The notes: generated by a model not told the origin, from the sequence alone. Positions 1 through 8,841 are shown, counted from the stretch's first letter. The stretch is DNA of 64,000 nt from Larkinella sp965227735 (GCF_965227735.1 NZ_OZ245776.1:2170001-2234000); one strand, 5' to 3'. Program-made: numbers and translations.

Positions 1-1047
1 CCAGCCATTGCGATACGTCGAAGGACTCTCCAGCGTTTTTGTCAAAACCGCCGTCAGGGCACCGCGAACCTGCGCCGGTTTGAGTTGTTCGGGCAGGGCT
101 TTGCGCCAGGCCATGTCTGCCAGGTGATGAAAAGCCGCACCCCGGTAAATGATCGAACGGCCCGTCGCGGGAAAGGTACCATCTGTATTGATCAATCGCT
201 CCTGAATCACGGCATAGCGTTCATTGCGCTTCTTTATTTTCAGCGTCATGTCTTTGTATGACCCATTTTTTCCGTTGATGATCCCGGTAATCGCAGCCAG
301 ATAGGGCTGCATGACGTAGCTGTTGTAGTAGTCGAACGCAAAGTGCGTCCCGTCAGAATACATCCCATCCCCCACATACCACTGCTCCAGTTGTTGGAGG
401 GCATAATCGACGCGCATGGGGTCCCACTCGTAGCCGTACTTGCAAAAAAAGGCTTCGGTCATCGCCGAAAACAGCAGCCAGTTCGAAAAACCGGGGCGAT
501 ACCGGCGGGTCGTTTTAAATCCGTTGACCAGGCAGTTTCGGGTGGTTGTATCCAGGTTTTCCCACAGCCAGGGTGCCCTTACGAACGCAAAAGCCAGAAA
601 CGAAGCATCGACCAGTTGCTGGGCGGCCACATCAAACCGCATATAATCCTTCTTTGTCGAATCCAGCGCGTTCGACAGCCCTTTCAGCGTCCACTGCCGG
701 TATTGGTTGCGCAGCGCCACCTCTTCCGCCGTTCCGCCTTCCCCTTGCAGCCAGGGCGCGATGCCGCTCAACACCCGCCCCAGCACTTCCAGATACTGCA
801 CCTGAATCCGCTGCGCCTTGTTGTCGACCCGTTGGGAGGTGATCTGGGGCATCACGATACGGAGGCTGTCGTGCGCCAGACTCCGCAAAACCGGGCGAAC
901 CATTTTATCCATTTCGGCCAGCCAGCGCTGACGATCACTCAGCAATGGGGCTTTTTTAACAGCGGTTTTTTTCTGCGTAAAACCGGGATTGGCCAGCGTC
1001 GCCAGCAGCAGCCACAGAACCAGAGAGGTAGCGGTGTTTCTTTTCAT
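1..1047 (-). CDS. DUF2264 domain protein, secreted (3' end cut by window edge)
   Basis: The frame is open from an ATG at 1047 to the window edge, giving 349 residues without a stop, so the C-terminus lies outside. Residues 1-24 are a signal peptide (basic start, then a leucine-rich stretch ending near NPGFTQ). The body matches my recollection of DUF2264 proteins: SNWLLFSAMTEAFF near residue 190, then EQWYVGDGMYSDGTHFAFDY and NSYVMQPYL. This family has an alpha/alpha-barrel-like glycoside hydrolase fold and is usually found with polysaccharide-degradation genes; the substrate is unknown. No sugar-degradation gene is adjacent in the visible part. The family call is fairly secure, the function is not. 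Confidence 0.82.
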   Translation of the reverse strand, partial: MKRNTATSLVLWLLLATLANPGFTQKKTAVKKAPLLSDRQRWLAEMDKMVRPVLRSLAHDSLRIVMPQITSQRVDNKAQRIQVQYLEVLGRVLSGIAPWLQGEGGTAEEVALRNQYRQWTLKGLSNALDSTKKDYMRFDVAAQQLVDASFLAFAFVRAPWLWENLDTTTRNCLVNGFKTTRRYRPGFSNWLLFSAMTEAFFCKYGYEWDPMRVDYALQQLEQWYVGDGMYSDGTHFAFDYYNSYVMQPYLAAITGIINGKNGSYKDMTLKIKKRNERYAVIQERLINTDGTFPATGRSIIYRGAAFHHLADMAWRKALPEQLKPAQVRGALTAVLTKTLESPSTYRNGW

Positions 1048-1100
1048 ACGGTTTGGCGGGTTTAGGGCACTCTGCGGGTTGAATTTGGCGAAAAATACAA

Positions 1101-1140
1101 AAAAACACCTGCAAGGTTTTTGAAACCTCACAGGTGTTTT
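1101..1140. terminator. Strong hairpin upstream of the DUF2264 gene
   Basis: AAAACACCTG pairs with CAGGTGTTTT, and inside it AAGGTTT pairs with AAACCT, giving a nearly continuous hairpin flanked by A-rich and T-rich tracts. It could terminate transcription coming from icd on the minus strand. With the 33-bp inverted repeat next to it, this gap is almost entirely palindromic. Confidence 0.6.
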
Positions 1141-1185
1141 GCTCAGGACGTTTTTATATAGGACTTACGTCTGATAATTCTTTAT

Positions 1186-1302
1186 ACTTTCGCTTTTGCC
1201 CCTAAATCCCCTAAAGGGCGGTCGGCCGCTGCCGGACTTATAGCATCCGAGTTAAGCTGCGTCCAAGTCCCCTTTAGGGGATTTAGGGGCAAAAGCGAAA
1301 GT
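1186..1302. repeat. Palindromic element, 33-bp perfect inverted repeat
   Basis: The arms at 1186-1218 and 1270-1302 are exact reverse complements over 33 bases, separated by 51 bases. The core reads CCCCTAAATCCCCTAAAGGG. It lies directly behind the icd stop codon. I recall CCCCTAAATCCCC-type palindromes as common intergenic repeats in Bacteroidota. Only one copy is in this window, so the claim that it is dispersed rests on memory. No ORF lies inside. Confidence 0.75.
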
Positions 1303-1312
1303 CCTACTATAA

Positions 1313-2533
1313 TTAACCCAGTTTCACTTTCAGATTCTGATCCAGTGCTTCCAGGAAATCTTCGGTATTGAGGTAGTGTTCGCCAGCGACGAGTTTGGTG
1401 CCACTCGGGAAAGCCGACAACGCCAGATCTTTCGTCATTTTTCCGCTCTCCACGGTTTCGACACACACTTCTTCCAGCGCCAGGCTGAAGTCGATCAGCG
1501 CCTGGTTGCCGTCCAGTTTACCCCGGAAAGCCAGACCGCGCGTCCACGCAAAAATCGAGGCAATCGGGTTGGTCGAAGTCGGGTTGCCTTTCTGGTGTTC
1601 GCGGTAGTGGCGCGTCACCGTGCCGTGGGCCGCTTCGGCTTCCATCGTTTTGCCATCGGGCGTCACCAGCACGGACGTCATCAAACCGAGTGAACCGAAA
1701 CCCTGGGCTACGGTATCCGACTGAACGTCGCCGTCGTAATTTTTACACGCCCAGACAAAGTTACCTTCCCATTTCAGGGCCGATGCCACCATGTCATCGA
1801 TCAGGCGATGTTCGTAGTGAACGCCTTTCGCCTTGAATTCGGCTTCGTAAATTTCCTGGAAAATATCCTTGAAACGACCGTCGTATTTTTTCAGGATCGT
1901 GTTTTTGGTCGACAGGTACAGCGGCCAGTTTTTCTGCAACGCCATGTTGAAACACGCATGGGCAAAACCCCGGATGGATTCGTCCACGTTGTACATGCCC
2001 ATGGCCACACCCGGCCCCTGGAATTTGTACACTTCGTATTCCTGCACGGTGCCGTCTTCGCCTTCGAACTTCATCGTCAGCTTGCCTTTGCCCGGTACCA
2101 GAAAATCCGTCGCCCGGTATTGGTCACCGAAAGCGTGCCGACCAACGATGATCGGGGCCGTCCAGTTGGTAACCAGACGCGGCACGTTTTTGATTACGAT
2201 GGGTTCGCGGAAAACCGTACCGTCCAGAATGTTCCGAATGGTGCCGTTCGGCGATTTCCACATTTGTTTCAGATTGAATTCTTTGACACGGTCTTCGTCG
2301 GGCGTGATGGTGGCGCATTTGATACCGACACCGTATTCTTTGATGGCATTGGCGGCATCGATCGTCACCTGGTCGTTGGTCTCATCGCGGTATTCTACAC
2401 CCAGATCGTAGTATTTAATGTCAACATCGATGTAGGGTAGGATGAGTTTGTCTTTGATAAACTTCCAGATAATTCGGGTCATTTCGTCACCATCCAGTTC
2501 GACAACCGGATTTGCCACTTTAATTTTCTCCAT
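1313..2533 (-). CDS. icd: NADP-dependent isocitrate dehydrogenase
   Basis: 406 residues, the usual size for the homodimeric eukaryote-like (type II) NADP-IDH. It oxidatively decarboxylates isocitrate to 2-oxoglutarate in the TCA cycle, making NADPH in the cytoplasm. Diagnostic stretches are NPVVELDGDEMTRIIWKFIK at the N-terminus, CATITPDEDRVKEF, the isocitrate-binding SPNGTIRNILDGTVFREPI, and GLMTSVLVTPDGKTMEAEAA with HGTVTRHYREHQKG near the C-terminus. The frame extends six codons further upstream, but the ATG at 2533 is preferred: it follows an AAAACAA leader and gives the standard MEKIKV start. It is divergent from the M20 gene. Confidence 0.97.
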   Translation of the reverse strand: MEKIKVANPVVELDGDEMTRIIWKFIKDKLILPYIDVDIKYYDLGVEYRDETNDQVTIDAANAIKEYGVGIKCATITPDEDRVKEFNLKQMWKSPNGTIRNILDGTVFREPIVIKNVPRLVTNWTAPIIVGRHAFGDQYRATDFLVPGKGKLTMKFEGEDGTVQEYEVYKFQGPGVAMGMYNVDESIRGFAHACFNMALQKNWPLYLSTKNTILKKYDGRFKDIFQEIYEAEFKAKGVHYEHRLIDDMVASALKWEGNFVWACKNYDGDVQSDTVAQGFGSLGLMTSVLVTPDGKTMEAEAAHGTVTRHYREHQKGNPTSTNPIASIFAWTRGLAFRGKLDGNQALIDFSLALEEVCVETVESGKMTKDLALSAFPSGTKLVAGEHYLNTEDFLEALDQNLKVKLG

Positions 2534-2576
2534 TTGTTTTCTATCAATCAAGTGAAACGATACAGGAAATCAGCCG

Positions 2577-2607
2577 CAAAGGTAACAATTCTGCCAATAC
2601 CGGGAAA
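2577..2607 (-). promoter_or_regulatory. Candidate icd promoter (TAnnTTTG type)
   Basis: On the minus strand a perfect Bacteroidota -7 box TACCTTTG lies at 2584-2577, with TTTC (consensus TTTG) 19 bases upstream at 2607-2604. Transcription would start about 35-40 bases before the icd ATG at 2533. Inferred from consensus only. Confidence 0.4.
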
Positions 2608-2702
2608 TGAAAGTTAACGAACAAAATAGAACGCACTTATGCATTTATGCCGTATATTTAAACGCTTTATCGACTAATCTTCAAATAAAATTTGGCTATT
2701 CC

Positions 2703-4367
2703 ATGAAAAACTTTACAAAAATCTTTTTTTTGCTTCTGGTGACGCCCGCGTTACTTTTAGCACAATCGAAAAAAGCCAAGGCTCCCGACAAACTGGAGCG
2801 CCTGAAACAGGAAGCCGTCGCCGACATCGACAAGCGGAAAGACCAGGCGCAGCAAATCAACGACATGCTTTTCAGCTTTTCGGAACTGGGTTTTCAGGAA
2901 GACGAAACCTTCAAGTACCTGACGACTTTGCTCGAAAAAGAAGGCTTTAAGGTACAGAAAGGCATTGCCAACATGCCGACGGCCTGGATTGCGACCTGGG
3001 GAAGCGGCAAACCCGTCATCGCCATCGGTTCCGACGTCGACTGCATTCCGAAAGCCAGCCAGAAACCGGGCGTGGCCTACCACGATCCGCTGGTCGAAGG
3101 TGCACCGGGTCACGGCGAAGGCCACAACTCCGGTCAGGCCCTGAACATCGTTGCGGCCCTGGCCGTCAAGCAACTGATGGAACGGGAGAAAATACCGGGG
3201 ACGCTGATGCTCTGGCCGGGAGTGGCCGAGGAGCTGGTGGGTGCCAAAGCCTTCTACGTTCGCGACGGTTATTTCAAGGATGTGGATGCCTGCATTTTTA
3301 CGCACGTTGGCAACAACCTCGGCGTGTCGCACGGCGATGCGGGTAACAATGGGATCGTGTCGGTAAAATTTACGTTTGAAGGACAGGCGGCTCACGCAGC
3401 CGGTGCGCCCTGGCGGGGCAAAAGTGCGCTGGATGCTGTTGAACTCATGAACATCGGCTGGAACTTCCGGCGCGAACACCTCGAACTGACCCAACGGTCG
3501 CACTACGTCATTTCCGACGGTGGTGACCAGCCCAACGTGGTGCCCTCAAAAGCCGCCGTCTGGTATTATTTCCGCGAGCGGTCATACCCCAAAATCAAGA
3601 AACTTTACGAAACCGGCGTTAAAATTGCGGAAGGTGCGGCCTTGATGACGGATACCAAGTTCACGTACGAAATTCTGGGTTCGGCCTGGCCGGGGCACTT
3701 CAACAAACCGATTGCGGAAGCCATGGACGCCAACATCCGGAAAGTAGGCTTGCCGGTTTGGTCGGAGGAAGACCAGATGCTGGCCAAAGCCTCGCAGAAA
3801 GAATTGCAGGCGCCCAAAGTGGAAGGGCTGGCGATGAAACTGGACAGCATGAAATCGCCCTCGGCACCAACCGCCATGATGGGCGGCCAGATGATGACCT
3901 CGATGGGGGGCGGTTCTGACGACATTGCCGACATCGCGTGGTCGCTGCCGACGGTTGTGTTGCGGTATCCGTCCAACATTCCGGGCTTGCCGGGCCACCA
4001 CTGGTCGAACGCCATTTCGATGGCCACGCCGATTGCCCACAAAGGCGTCGTAGCGGGTGCTAAAGCGGAAGCCATGACGTTGCTGGACATGTTGCTGAAG
4101 CCCGAAATCATCAAAAATGCGTGGGACTACTACACCAAAGAACAGACCAAAGAAATCAAATACACGCCCCTCATTTCACCGAAAGAATACCCGGCGGTGT
4201 ATCTGAACAAGGAGATCATGACGAAATTCAAGCCGGAATTGAAGAAATACTACTACGATCCGACCAAATACAAAACCTACCTGGAGCAGTTGGGCATCAA
4301 ATACCCGACCCTGCGCGACGACCAGCGAGCGGAATTGATGAAGGAAAAAGAATCGAAAGGAAAGTAA
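2703..4367 (+). CDS. Secreted M20-family amidohydrolase (AbgB-like)
   Basis: The ATG at 2703 is chosen because it gives a clean signal peptide (MKNFTKIFFLLLVTPALLLA, cleavage near AQS); the frame extends 32 codons upstream without hydrophobic character. The 554-residue protein fits the M20 peptidase / aminobenzoyl-glutamate hydrolase group: SDVDCIPKASQ, the metal-site segment GAPGHGEGHNSGQALNIVAA, WPGVAEELVGAK, and a dimerisation domain starting near FEGQAAHAAGAPWRGKSALD. Such enzymes hydrolyse amide bonds with a two-metal centre; export suggests a periplasmic substrate, which I cannot name. It is longer than typical M20 enzymes because of a C-terminal extension of roughly 90 residues rich in Lys and Tyr. 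The Crp/Fnr gene starts 6 bases after its stop. Confidence 0.88.
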   Translation: MKNFTKIFFLLLVTPALLLAQSKKAKAPDKLERLKQEAVADIDKRKDQAQQINDMLFSFSELGFQEDETFKYLTTLLEKEGFKVQKGIANMPTAWIATWGSGKPVIAIGSDVDCIPKASQKPGVAYHDPLVEGAPGHGEGHNSGQALNIVAALAVKQLMEREKIPGTLMLWPGVAEELVGAKAFYVRDGYFKDVDACIFTHVGNNLGVSHGDAGNNGIVSVKFTFEGQAAHAAGAPWRGKSALDAVELMNIGWNFRREHLELTQRSHYVISDGGDQPNVVPSKAAVWYYFRERSYPKIKKLYETGVKIAEGAALMTDTKFTYEILGSAWPGHFNKPIAEAMDANIRKVGLPVWSEEDQMLAKASQKELQAPKVEGLAMKLDSMKSPSAPTAMMGGQMMTSMGGGSDDIADIAWSLPTVVLRYPSNIPGLPGHHWSNAISMATPIAHKGVVAGAKAEAMTLLDMLLKPEIIKNAWDYYTKEQTKEIKYTPLISPKEYPAVYLNKEIMTKFKPELKKYYYDPTKYKTYLEQLGIKYPTLRDDQRAELMKEKESKGK

Positions 4368-4373
4368 CCGGCA

Positions 4374-4961
4374 ATGACGGAAATCGATTTACTGGGTTAT
4401 GCCCTGAACCAGTTTGCGGGAATGGACGAGGAAGCCTTCGCCTTGTCCATTCCCTATTGGCAAAAGAAACACTACCGGAAAGGCGAGTTTTACAATGAGT
4501 ACAAGAATGTCTGCAAACACCTCGGTTTTATTCTGGACGGCGTTTTCAGGACGTATTATGTGAATGAGGAAACCGCTGAAGAAAAGAACGTTTTCTTTTT
4601 TACGCAGAACCAGATCGTCGTTTCCTACAAGAGTTTTGTCAACCAGACGCCCTGCAATTATTACACGGAGTCGATGGTCGATTCCACCATTCTGTACATT
4701 CACATCAACCACATCAACCAGCTCTACGCGCAATCGCAACCGTGGGAGCATTTTGGAAGGCTGGTGGCCGAGCGGGCGTTTAATCTGGCGATGGAGCGGG
4801 CGGAAGATTTTCTGTTTAAAACCCCGGAACAACGGTATGTGGAACTGATTGAACAGCATCCGGATCTTTACAACGCGATTCCGCTCTACCACATTTCGTC
4901 GTACCTCGGGATTCAGGGACCGTCGCTGAGCCGCATCCGAAAAAGAATGGTCGGGCGCTGA
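4374..4961 (+). CDS. Crp/Fnr-family transcriptional regulator
   Basis: 195 residues with the cyclic-nucleotide-binding-type beta-roll in the first 110 (YRKGEFYNEYKNVCKHLGFI, LDGVFRTYYV) and a C-terminal helix-turn-helix (HISSYLGIQGPSLSRIRKRM). This small Crp-like type, in which the N-terminal sensor often does not bind cAMP, is very common in Bacteroidota. It starts 6 bases after the amidohydrolase stop, so the two are probably co-transcribed and it may be a local regulator. No ligand can be predicted. Fe-S cysteine spacing of the Fnr type is not present. Confidence 0.88.
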   Translation: MTEIDLLGYALNQFAGMDEEAFALSIPYWQKKHYRKGEFYNEYKNVCKHLGFILDGVFRTYYVNEETAEEKNVFFFTQNQIVVSYKSFVNQTPCNYYTESMVDSTILYIHINHINQLYAQSQPWEHFGRLVAERAFNLAMERAEDFLFKTPEQRYVELIEQHPDLYNAIPLYHISSYLGIQGPSLSRIRKRMVGR

Positions 4962-5007
4962 CAACGGGGTAATTCACCAATCAGCTTTCAAAAAAATTCG
5001 TATAAAT

Positions 5008-5031
5008 CACTGATTCGGAATCGATTCAGTG
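5008..5031. terminator. Convergent hairpin between Crp/Fnr gene and small membrane gene
   Basis: CACTGA pairs with TCAGTG, with further pairing inside (TCG/CGA) after one mismatch. It lies where two convergent genes meet and overlaps the last codons of the minus-strand gene. The T-run is weak, so this is tentative. Confidence 0.3.
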
Positions 5032-5262
5032 CGTATTGGAAATCAGTGCGCGGGTTTTTATGCGGGACACATGGGACGCATCCGGGTCAGGAATAAAGTA
5101 ATCGTGTTCGTCGACCCATTCCGCCGATTGAACAATACCGGCCGTTATGCCCAGCCCGGCCGCAATCAGGCCGCCAAGAATACTCCAGATACCACTACCA
5201 GCGATAGAAGCCAGAACGAAAAAGAGGGCCAGGGCGGCCAGAGCAAGGGTTGATTTTCTCAT
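5026..5262 (-). CDS. Small membrane protein, unknown
   Basis: 78 residues from the ATG at 5262 (a second ATG at 5274 would add four). Residues 4-47 are two hydrophobic segments: LALAALALFFVLASIAGSG, then WSILGGLIAAGLGITAGIV. The polar tail contains AEWVDEHDYFIPDPD. No family is recognised. It could be a two-helix inner-membrane protein or a signal peptide plus one helix. Codon composition is like its neighbours and the hydrophobic pattern argues for a real gene. It is convergent with the Crp/Fnr gene and divergent from the hydrolase gene; the 242 bases before the latter show nothing else. Confidence 0.6.
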   Translation of the reverse strand: MRKSTLALAALALFFVLASIAGSGIWSILGGLIAAGLGITAGIVQSAEWVDEHDYFIPDPDASHVSRIKTRALISNTH

Positions 5263-5504
5263 GGCAATAAGCAAGGTTGGTGGTGTGAATGTCCGTCTCT
5301 CGGCTTTCTATAAGGTTGGACGAAGGAAGTTGGAAGAAGTCACCTATTCCGGTAAAAAATTTGGGTTGTTTGCTCCAAAAAGTTTTTTCGCCCGGTTTCG
5401 CTTTCTTAACCCGGGTTAAAAATATTGATTGCGATCCTGCCGAATTTTGTCCTGTTCAAATCGCTGAACGACAAACGAAAACATACCTTCTAAACAATAC
5501 GATC

Positions 5505-6293
5505 ATGAAAGCCAGTAAAACCAAAACCGTCCTGTTTATTACCGGAGCCTTCGTCGCCAACAGTGGCTGGGATGAATGGAAAGCCTATTTTGAAAGCAAA
5601 GGCTACAAAACCATCGCCCCGGCCTGGCCCTACAAAAACGGCACGGCAGCCGAATTGAGAAACCGCCAGCCAAACGACACCGACCTGGCCGCCCTGACCC
5701 TGGGCGAACTCGTTGACCACTACGCGGCTATTGCCAAAAGCCTGCCCGAAAAACCGATCATTATCGGACACTCGCTGGGCGGTTTAATCACGCAGATTCT
5801 GGTGAGCCGCGATCTGGCGGCTGCCGCCGTCGCCATTCATTCCGTGCCGCCACAAGGCGTATTTCCCTACGAATTTTCGTTTCTGAAAGCTGGCTGGAAA
5901 GCCCTCGGGTTGTTTACGTCGCTCAAGAAAACCTACCTGATGTCTTTCAAGGACTGGCAGTATGCTTTCGTGAATAACATGCCGCTGGCCGAGCAACAAA
6001 AAGCGTACGACGAAAACACGATTCCGGAATCGAAAACCGTTGCCCGCGGGGGGCTGACCAGTGCCGCCAAAGTGGATTTTGCCAAACCGCACGCTCCGCT
6101 CCTGCTTACCTCCGGCGAGATCGACAACATCATCCCCGCCCATTTAAACTACCGGAATTTTAAAGCGTATAAGCCTAACGGTTCGGTGCTGGATTACAAG
6201 GAATTTCCGGGGCGCAACCACTACGTACTGGGCCAACCAACCTGGAAAGAAGACGCCGATTATATTCTGGACTGGCTCGCCAAACATGCCTGA
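5505..6293 (+). CDS. Alpha/beta hydrolase
   Basis: 262 residues from the ATG at 5505 (MKASKTKTVLFITGAFV); the frame is open for 72 codons further upstream, but that part is basic and lacks fold features. The nucleophile elbow is GHSLGG near residue 88, preceded by KPIIIG, as in lipases and esterases. The acid is probably the Asp in TSGEIDNIIPAHL and the catalytic His is in FPGRNHYVLGQP near the C-terminus, completing a Ser-Asp-His triad. There is no signal peptide, so it is cytoplasmic. It probably acts on a small ester or lactone; the substrate cannot be read. It stands as a single gene with an AT-rich gap of about 190 bases behind it. Confidence 0.88.
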   Translation: MKASKTKTVLFITGAFVANSGWDEWKAYFESKGYKTIAPAWPYKNGTAAELRNRQPNDTDLAALTLGELVDHYAAIAKSLPEKPIIIGHSLGGLITQILVSRDLAAAAVAIHSVPPQGVFPYEFSFLKAGWKALGLFTSLKKTYLMSFKDWQYAFVNNMPLAEQQKAYDENTIPESKTVARGGLTSAAKVDFAKPHAPLLLTSGEIDNIIPAHLNYRNFKAYKPNGSVLDYKEFPGRNHYVLGQPTWKEDADYILDWLAKHA

Positions 6294-6482
6294 TAGCCTG
6301 ACGCAAGGGGCGGCTCCTTCCCCTGCACCAAGCGGTTTACTTTGTTGTTGAACGATAATTCGACAGACTTTTTTTAGGAATTCGTGAAATAAATCAGTTA
6401 ATTCTGTTGTGATAAGAGAGTTGATAAGATAGTATTGCTGAATTGAACGAGTTTATAAACTGGAAAAAGAAAAATTTTCGGC

Positions 6483-6947
6483 ATGGAACAACTGGATGAA
6501 ATCGACAAAAAACTGCTGCGGCTTTTGCAGGAAGACGCCAAGCTGACCACCAAAGAACTGGCCTCACAACTGGGCTTGACCCTCTCACCGGTTTACGAAC
6601 GGATCAAACGGCTGGAAGGTCTCGGTTTTATCAAACAGTATGTGGCGGTTTTGGATAAAAACCTGCTGGGCCAGCCGATTACCACGTTTTGCCAGGTGTC
6701 GATGCGGTATCACGACAAAGCCTTTATCAACAAGTTTGAAGAAGAAATCAAAAAGCTGGTTGAAGTCCAGGAGTGTTACCACATGGCCGGGCAGGTCGAT
6801 TTTCTGTTGAAAATCCACGTCGGCAGTTTAGACGAGTACCACAACTTCGTAAAATACAAACTGTCTGAAATTGAGAACATTGGCACCCTAAACAGCACCT
6901 TTGTGCTGAAAGAAATCAAACGCAACCTGGGCTATCCGATTCACTGA
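6483..6947 (+). CDS. Lrp/AsnC-family transcriptional regulator
   Basis: 154 residues, typical for the family. The N-terminal winged helix (MEQLDEIDKKLLRLLQEDAK, LTTKELASQLGLTLSPVYER) is followed by a RAM/AsnC effector domain (YVAVLDKNLLGQPITTFCQV, CYHMAGQVDFLLKIHV, IGTLNSTFVLKEIKR). Such proteins form octamers and respond to amino acids. The upstream gap of about 190 bases is AT-rich and contains a TGA-N6-TCA dyad at 6385-6396. Its last 7 bases overlap the convergent channel gene, so the pair share their 3' ends. Confidence 0.94.
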   Translation: MEQLDEIDKKLLRLLQEDAKLTTKELASQLGLTLSPVYERIKRLEGLGFIKQYVAVLDKNLLGQPITTFCQVSMRYHDKAFINKFEEEIKKLVEVQECYHMAGQVDFLLKIHVGSLDEYHNFVKYKLSEIENIGTLNSTFVLKEIKRNLGYPIH

Positions 6948-7558
6948 TTGTTGATGCGGGGCAATGACCAGCCTTTCCGGATGGCCAGCAGCCGAATCAG
7001 GGTGATGGTTCCGGCGGAAAGCAGGAAGTTGACGGTTAGGTCCAGTTCCAGCGTATGCCCGATCAGGTAGATGATGGCACCGGCCAGGCAGGCGGTGGCG
7101 TAAATCTGCCGGTCGAAAATCAGAGGCAGGTCGTTCACCAGCGTGTCCCGCAAAACGCCCCCGAAGAGCGCCGAAATCATGCCCAGCAGAATGGCAGCCC
7201 AGTGGTTGACGTCCAGACTCAGGGCTTTTTGCATACCGAAAATGGTGTAAATACCGATGCCCAGCGTATCGAAGAACAGCAGTGCGTTCCGCAGTTTCCC
7301 GAGCCACCACCGACGGCCTAAAACCGCCACGCCGACGCTGCCCATGATCACGATCAGGTAATTCGGGTCTCTGATCCAAGGGATGGGATAGGCTCCCATC
7401 ACCACATCACGCAGGGTGCCGCCACCGGTAGCGGTCAGGAAGCCAATAAAAAAGATCCCGAACAAATCATGGTACATTTTTTTGCTCAACGCCGACAGGG
7501 CGCCCGAAATGGCGAAAACACTCGTCCCGACGAGGTCGATCAAATACCCGGTTGTCAT
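6941..7558 (-). CDS. TRIC-like trimeric intracellular cation channel (UPF0126)
   Basis: 205 residues with seven predicted membrane helices in two repeats. Each repeat carries the family's glycine-rich signature followed by Arg-Asp: TATGGGTLRDVVMG near residue 43 and SALFGGVLRDTLVND near residue 129. Bacterial homologues (YadS/YeiH-type, UPF0126) are inner-membrane potassium-permeable channels related to animal TRIC channels; the physiological role in bacteria is unclear. It converges on the Lrp gene with a 7-base overlap. The ATG at 7558 is the only reasonable start. Confidence 0.92.
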   Translation of the reverse strand: MTTGYLIDLVGTSVFAISGALSALSKKMYHDLFGIFFIGFLTATGGGTLRDVVMGAYPIPWIRDPNYLIVIMGSVGVAVLGRRWWLGKLRNALLFFDTLGIGIYTIFGMQKALSLDVNHWAAILLGMISALFGGVLRDTLVNDLPLIFDRQIYATACLAGAIIYLIGHTLELDLTVNFLLSAGTITLIRLLAIRKGWSLPRINNQ

Positions 7559-7630
7559 GTTTCAAGCGAGTTAAACAAAAGATGATTTTATCCGGTAAAG
7601 GAAGTCCAGTGGCTGCGTACAGGATCGGCT

Positions 7631-8596
7631 TTAGGATGCCGAATCGGCTTCGGTATTCAGCCAGACGACTTTTTGTTCCGATTGATGTTCCTGCCCGATA
7701 ATGTCCCGGTAGAGTTCGGGTCGGCGGGCCAGTTTGTAGCGATAGCCGCCCGCCCGCGTCAGCTTTTCCGGGGTGCAAAGCGCAATCGCCAGATCATTGC
7801 CGAGCGCCCGGCATTCGGCCAGCACATCGCCAAAGGGGTCGATAATCATCGAGCAGCCGTTTTTGAGCTGATCGTCGTCCATGCCAATCGGGTTGGAAAA
7901 AACCACGTAAATGCCGTTGTCGTAGGCCCGCGCCGGGAGCCACTTCATCAACCAGGCGCGGCCTTTCATGCCGTCAAATTCCAACCGCAGCGACGTCGGA
8001 TCCTGCTCCCGGTTTTGCCAGAGTGCCGGATCGACAAAACCGGCACCGGGGCGGGTCGAGGGTGTTCCCATTGTGACGTGCGGCATAAAAATGATGTCGG
8101 CCCCGAGCAGGGTCGTGGCCCGGACGTTCTCGATGATGTTGTTGTCGTAGCAGATCAAAATGCCACATTTCCAGCCCTTGATTTCAAACACGACGTATTG
8201 ATCACCCGGCAACACATGCGGATTGATGAAGGGATGGAGTTTGCGGTATTTGGCAACCAGCCCGTTTTCATCCACGCACACGTACGGTTTATACAGGCGA
8301 TTTTGGTCGTCTTTTTCGAACAAACCGGCCAGAACGATAATCTGGTGTTCGCGGGCAATATCGGTCAGCGCCCGGATGCTGTCGCCGTCGGGTACGGGTT
8401 CGGCCAGTTCCAGCATTTGTTCCCGCGACAGGTGCCGGGCGTGGGTATAACCGGTAATTGAGCATTCGTGAAAAGCGATGACGTCGGCACCCTGTTGGGC
8501 TGCCTGCGCGGCTAACTGGCGGATAATCGAAAGGTTATAGTCCTTATCACCGTTGCGGTGTTCAAACTGGGCGGTGGCAATGCGAAGCGGTTCCAT
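7631..8596 (-). CDS. Carbon-nitrogen hydrolase, nitrilase superfamily
   Basis: 321 residues with the superfamily's Glu-Lys-Cys triad: Glu in DVIAFHECSITGY (about residue 44), Lys in AKYRKLHPFINP (about 119) and Cys in WKCGILICYDNNIIEN (about 150). These enzymes hydrolyse nitriles, amides or carbamoyl amines; the subgroup substrate cannot be fixed from sequence. No signal peptide, so cytoplasmic. A TACTTTTG motif matching the TAnnTTTG -7 box lies on the minus strand at 8608-8601, so close to the ATG at 8596 that the transcript would be nearly leaderless if it is used. Confidence 0.93.
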   Translation of the reverse strand: MEPLRIATAQFEHRNGDKDYNLSIIRQLAAQAAQQGADVIAFHECSITGYTHARHLSREQMLELAEPVPDGDSIRALTDIAREHQIIVLAGLFEKDDQNRLYKPYVCVDENGLVAKYRKLHPFINPHVLPGDQYVVFEIKGWKCGILICYDNNIIENVRATTLLGADIIFMPHVTMGTPSTRPGAGFVDPALWQNREQDPTSLRLEFDGMKGRAWLMKWLPARAYDNGIYVVFSNPIGMDDDQLKNGCSMIIDPFGDVLAECRALGNDLAIALCTPEKLTRAGGYRYKLARRPELYRDIIGQEHQSEQKVVWLNTEADSAS

Positions 8597-8683
8597 CCCG
8601 CAAAAGTAAAACGAGAATCATATTTCGGCTAATGAATACCGCCCCGGTTTATCAGAATTCAAGAAATAACCGTTCGGTTTGTT

Positions 8684-8841
8684 CCCCGTTAGGGGCTCCA
8701 CAGCGTAGCGTCGGTAGTCAAGACGGTTTTGTTACGTTTCCGCGTGCCGTGAGGTACGCGACCACCGTCTTGCTAAAATAGTTGCGTGCCTGACGGCACG
8801 CGGGAAGGGGAAAAATCACCTTATCTACCGACGCTGCGCTG
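8684..8841. repeat. Palindromic intergenic repeat (family with CAGCGTAGCGTCGGTAG), copy 1
   Basis: The outer arms CAGCGTAGCGTCGGTAG (8701-8717) and CTACCGACGCTGCGCTG (8825-8841) pair with one mismatch. Inside, CAAGACGGT (8719-8727) pairs with ACCGTCTTG (8764-8772), and GCGTGCC segments form another stem, so the element folds into a branched hairpin. A related element sits at 11175-11412, on the other side of the sialidase gene. No ORF inside. It resembles the REP/BIME class of palindromic repeats; no associated transposase gene is visible. Confidence 0.75.

Noticed and set aside
343..1065. 240-codon open frame on the plus strand
   Set aside because: It is antisense to the DUF2264 gene, which has a signal peptide and family motifs on the minus strand.
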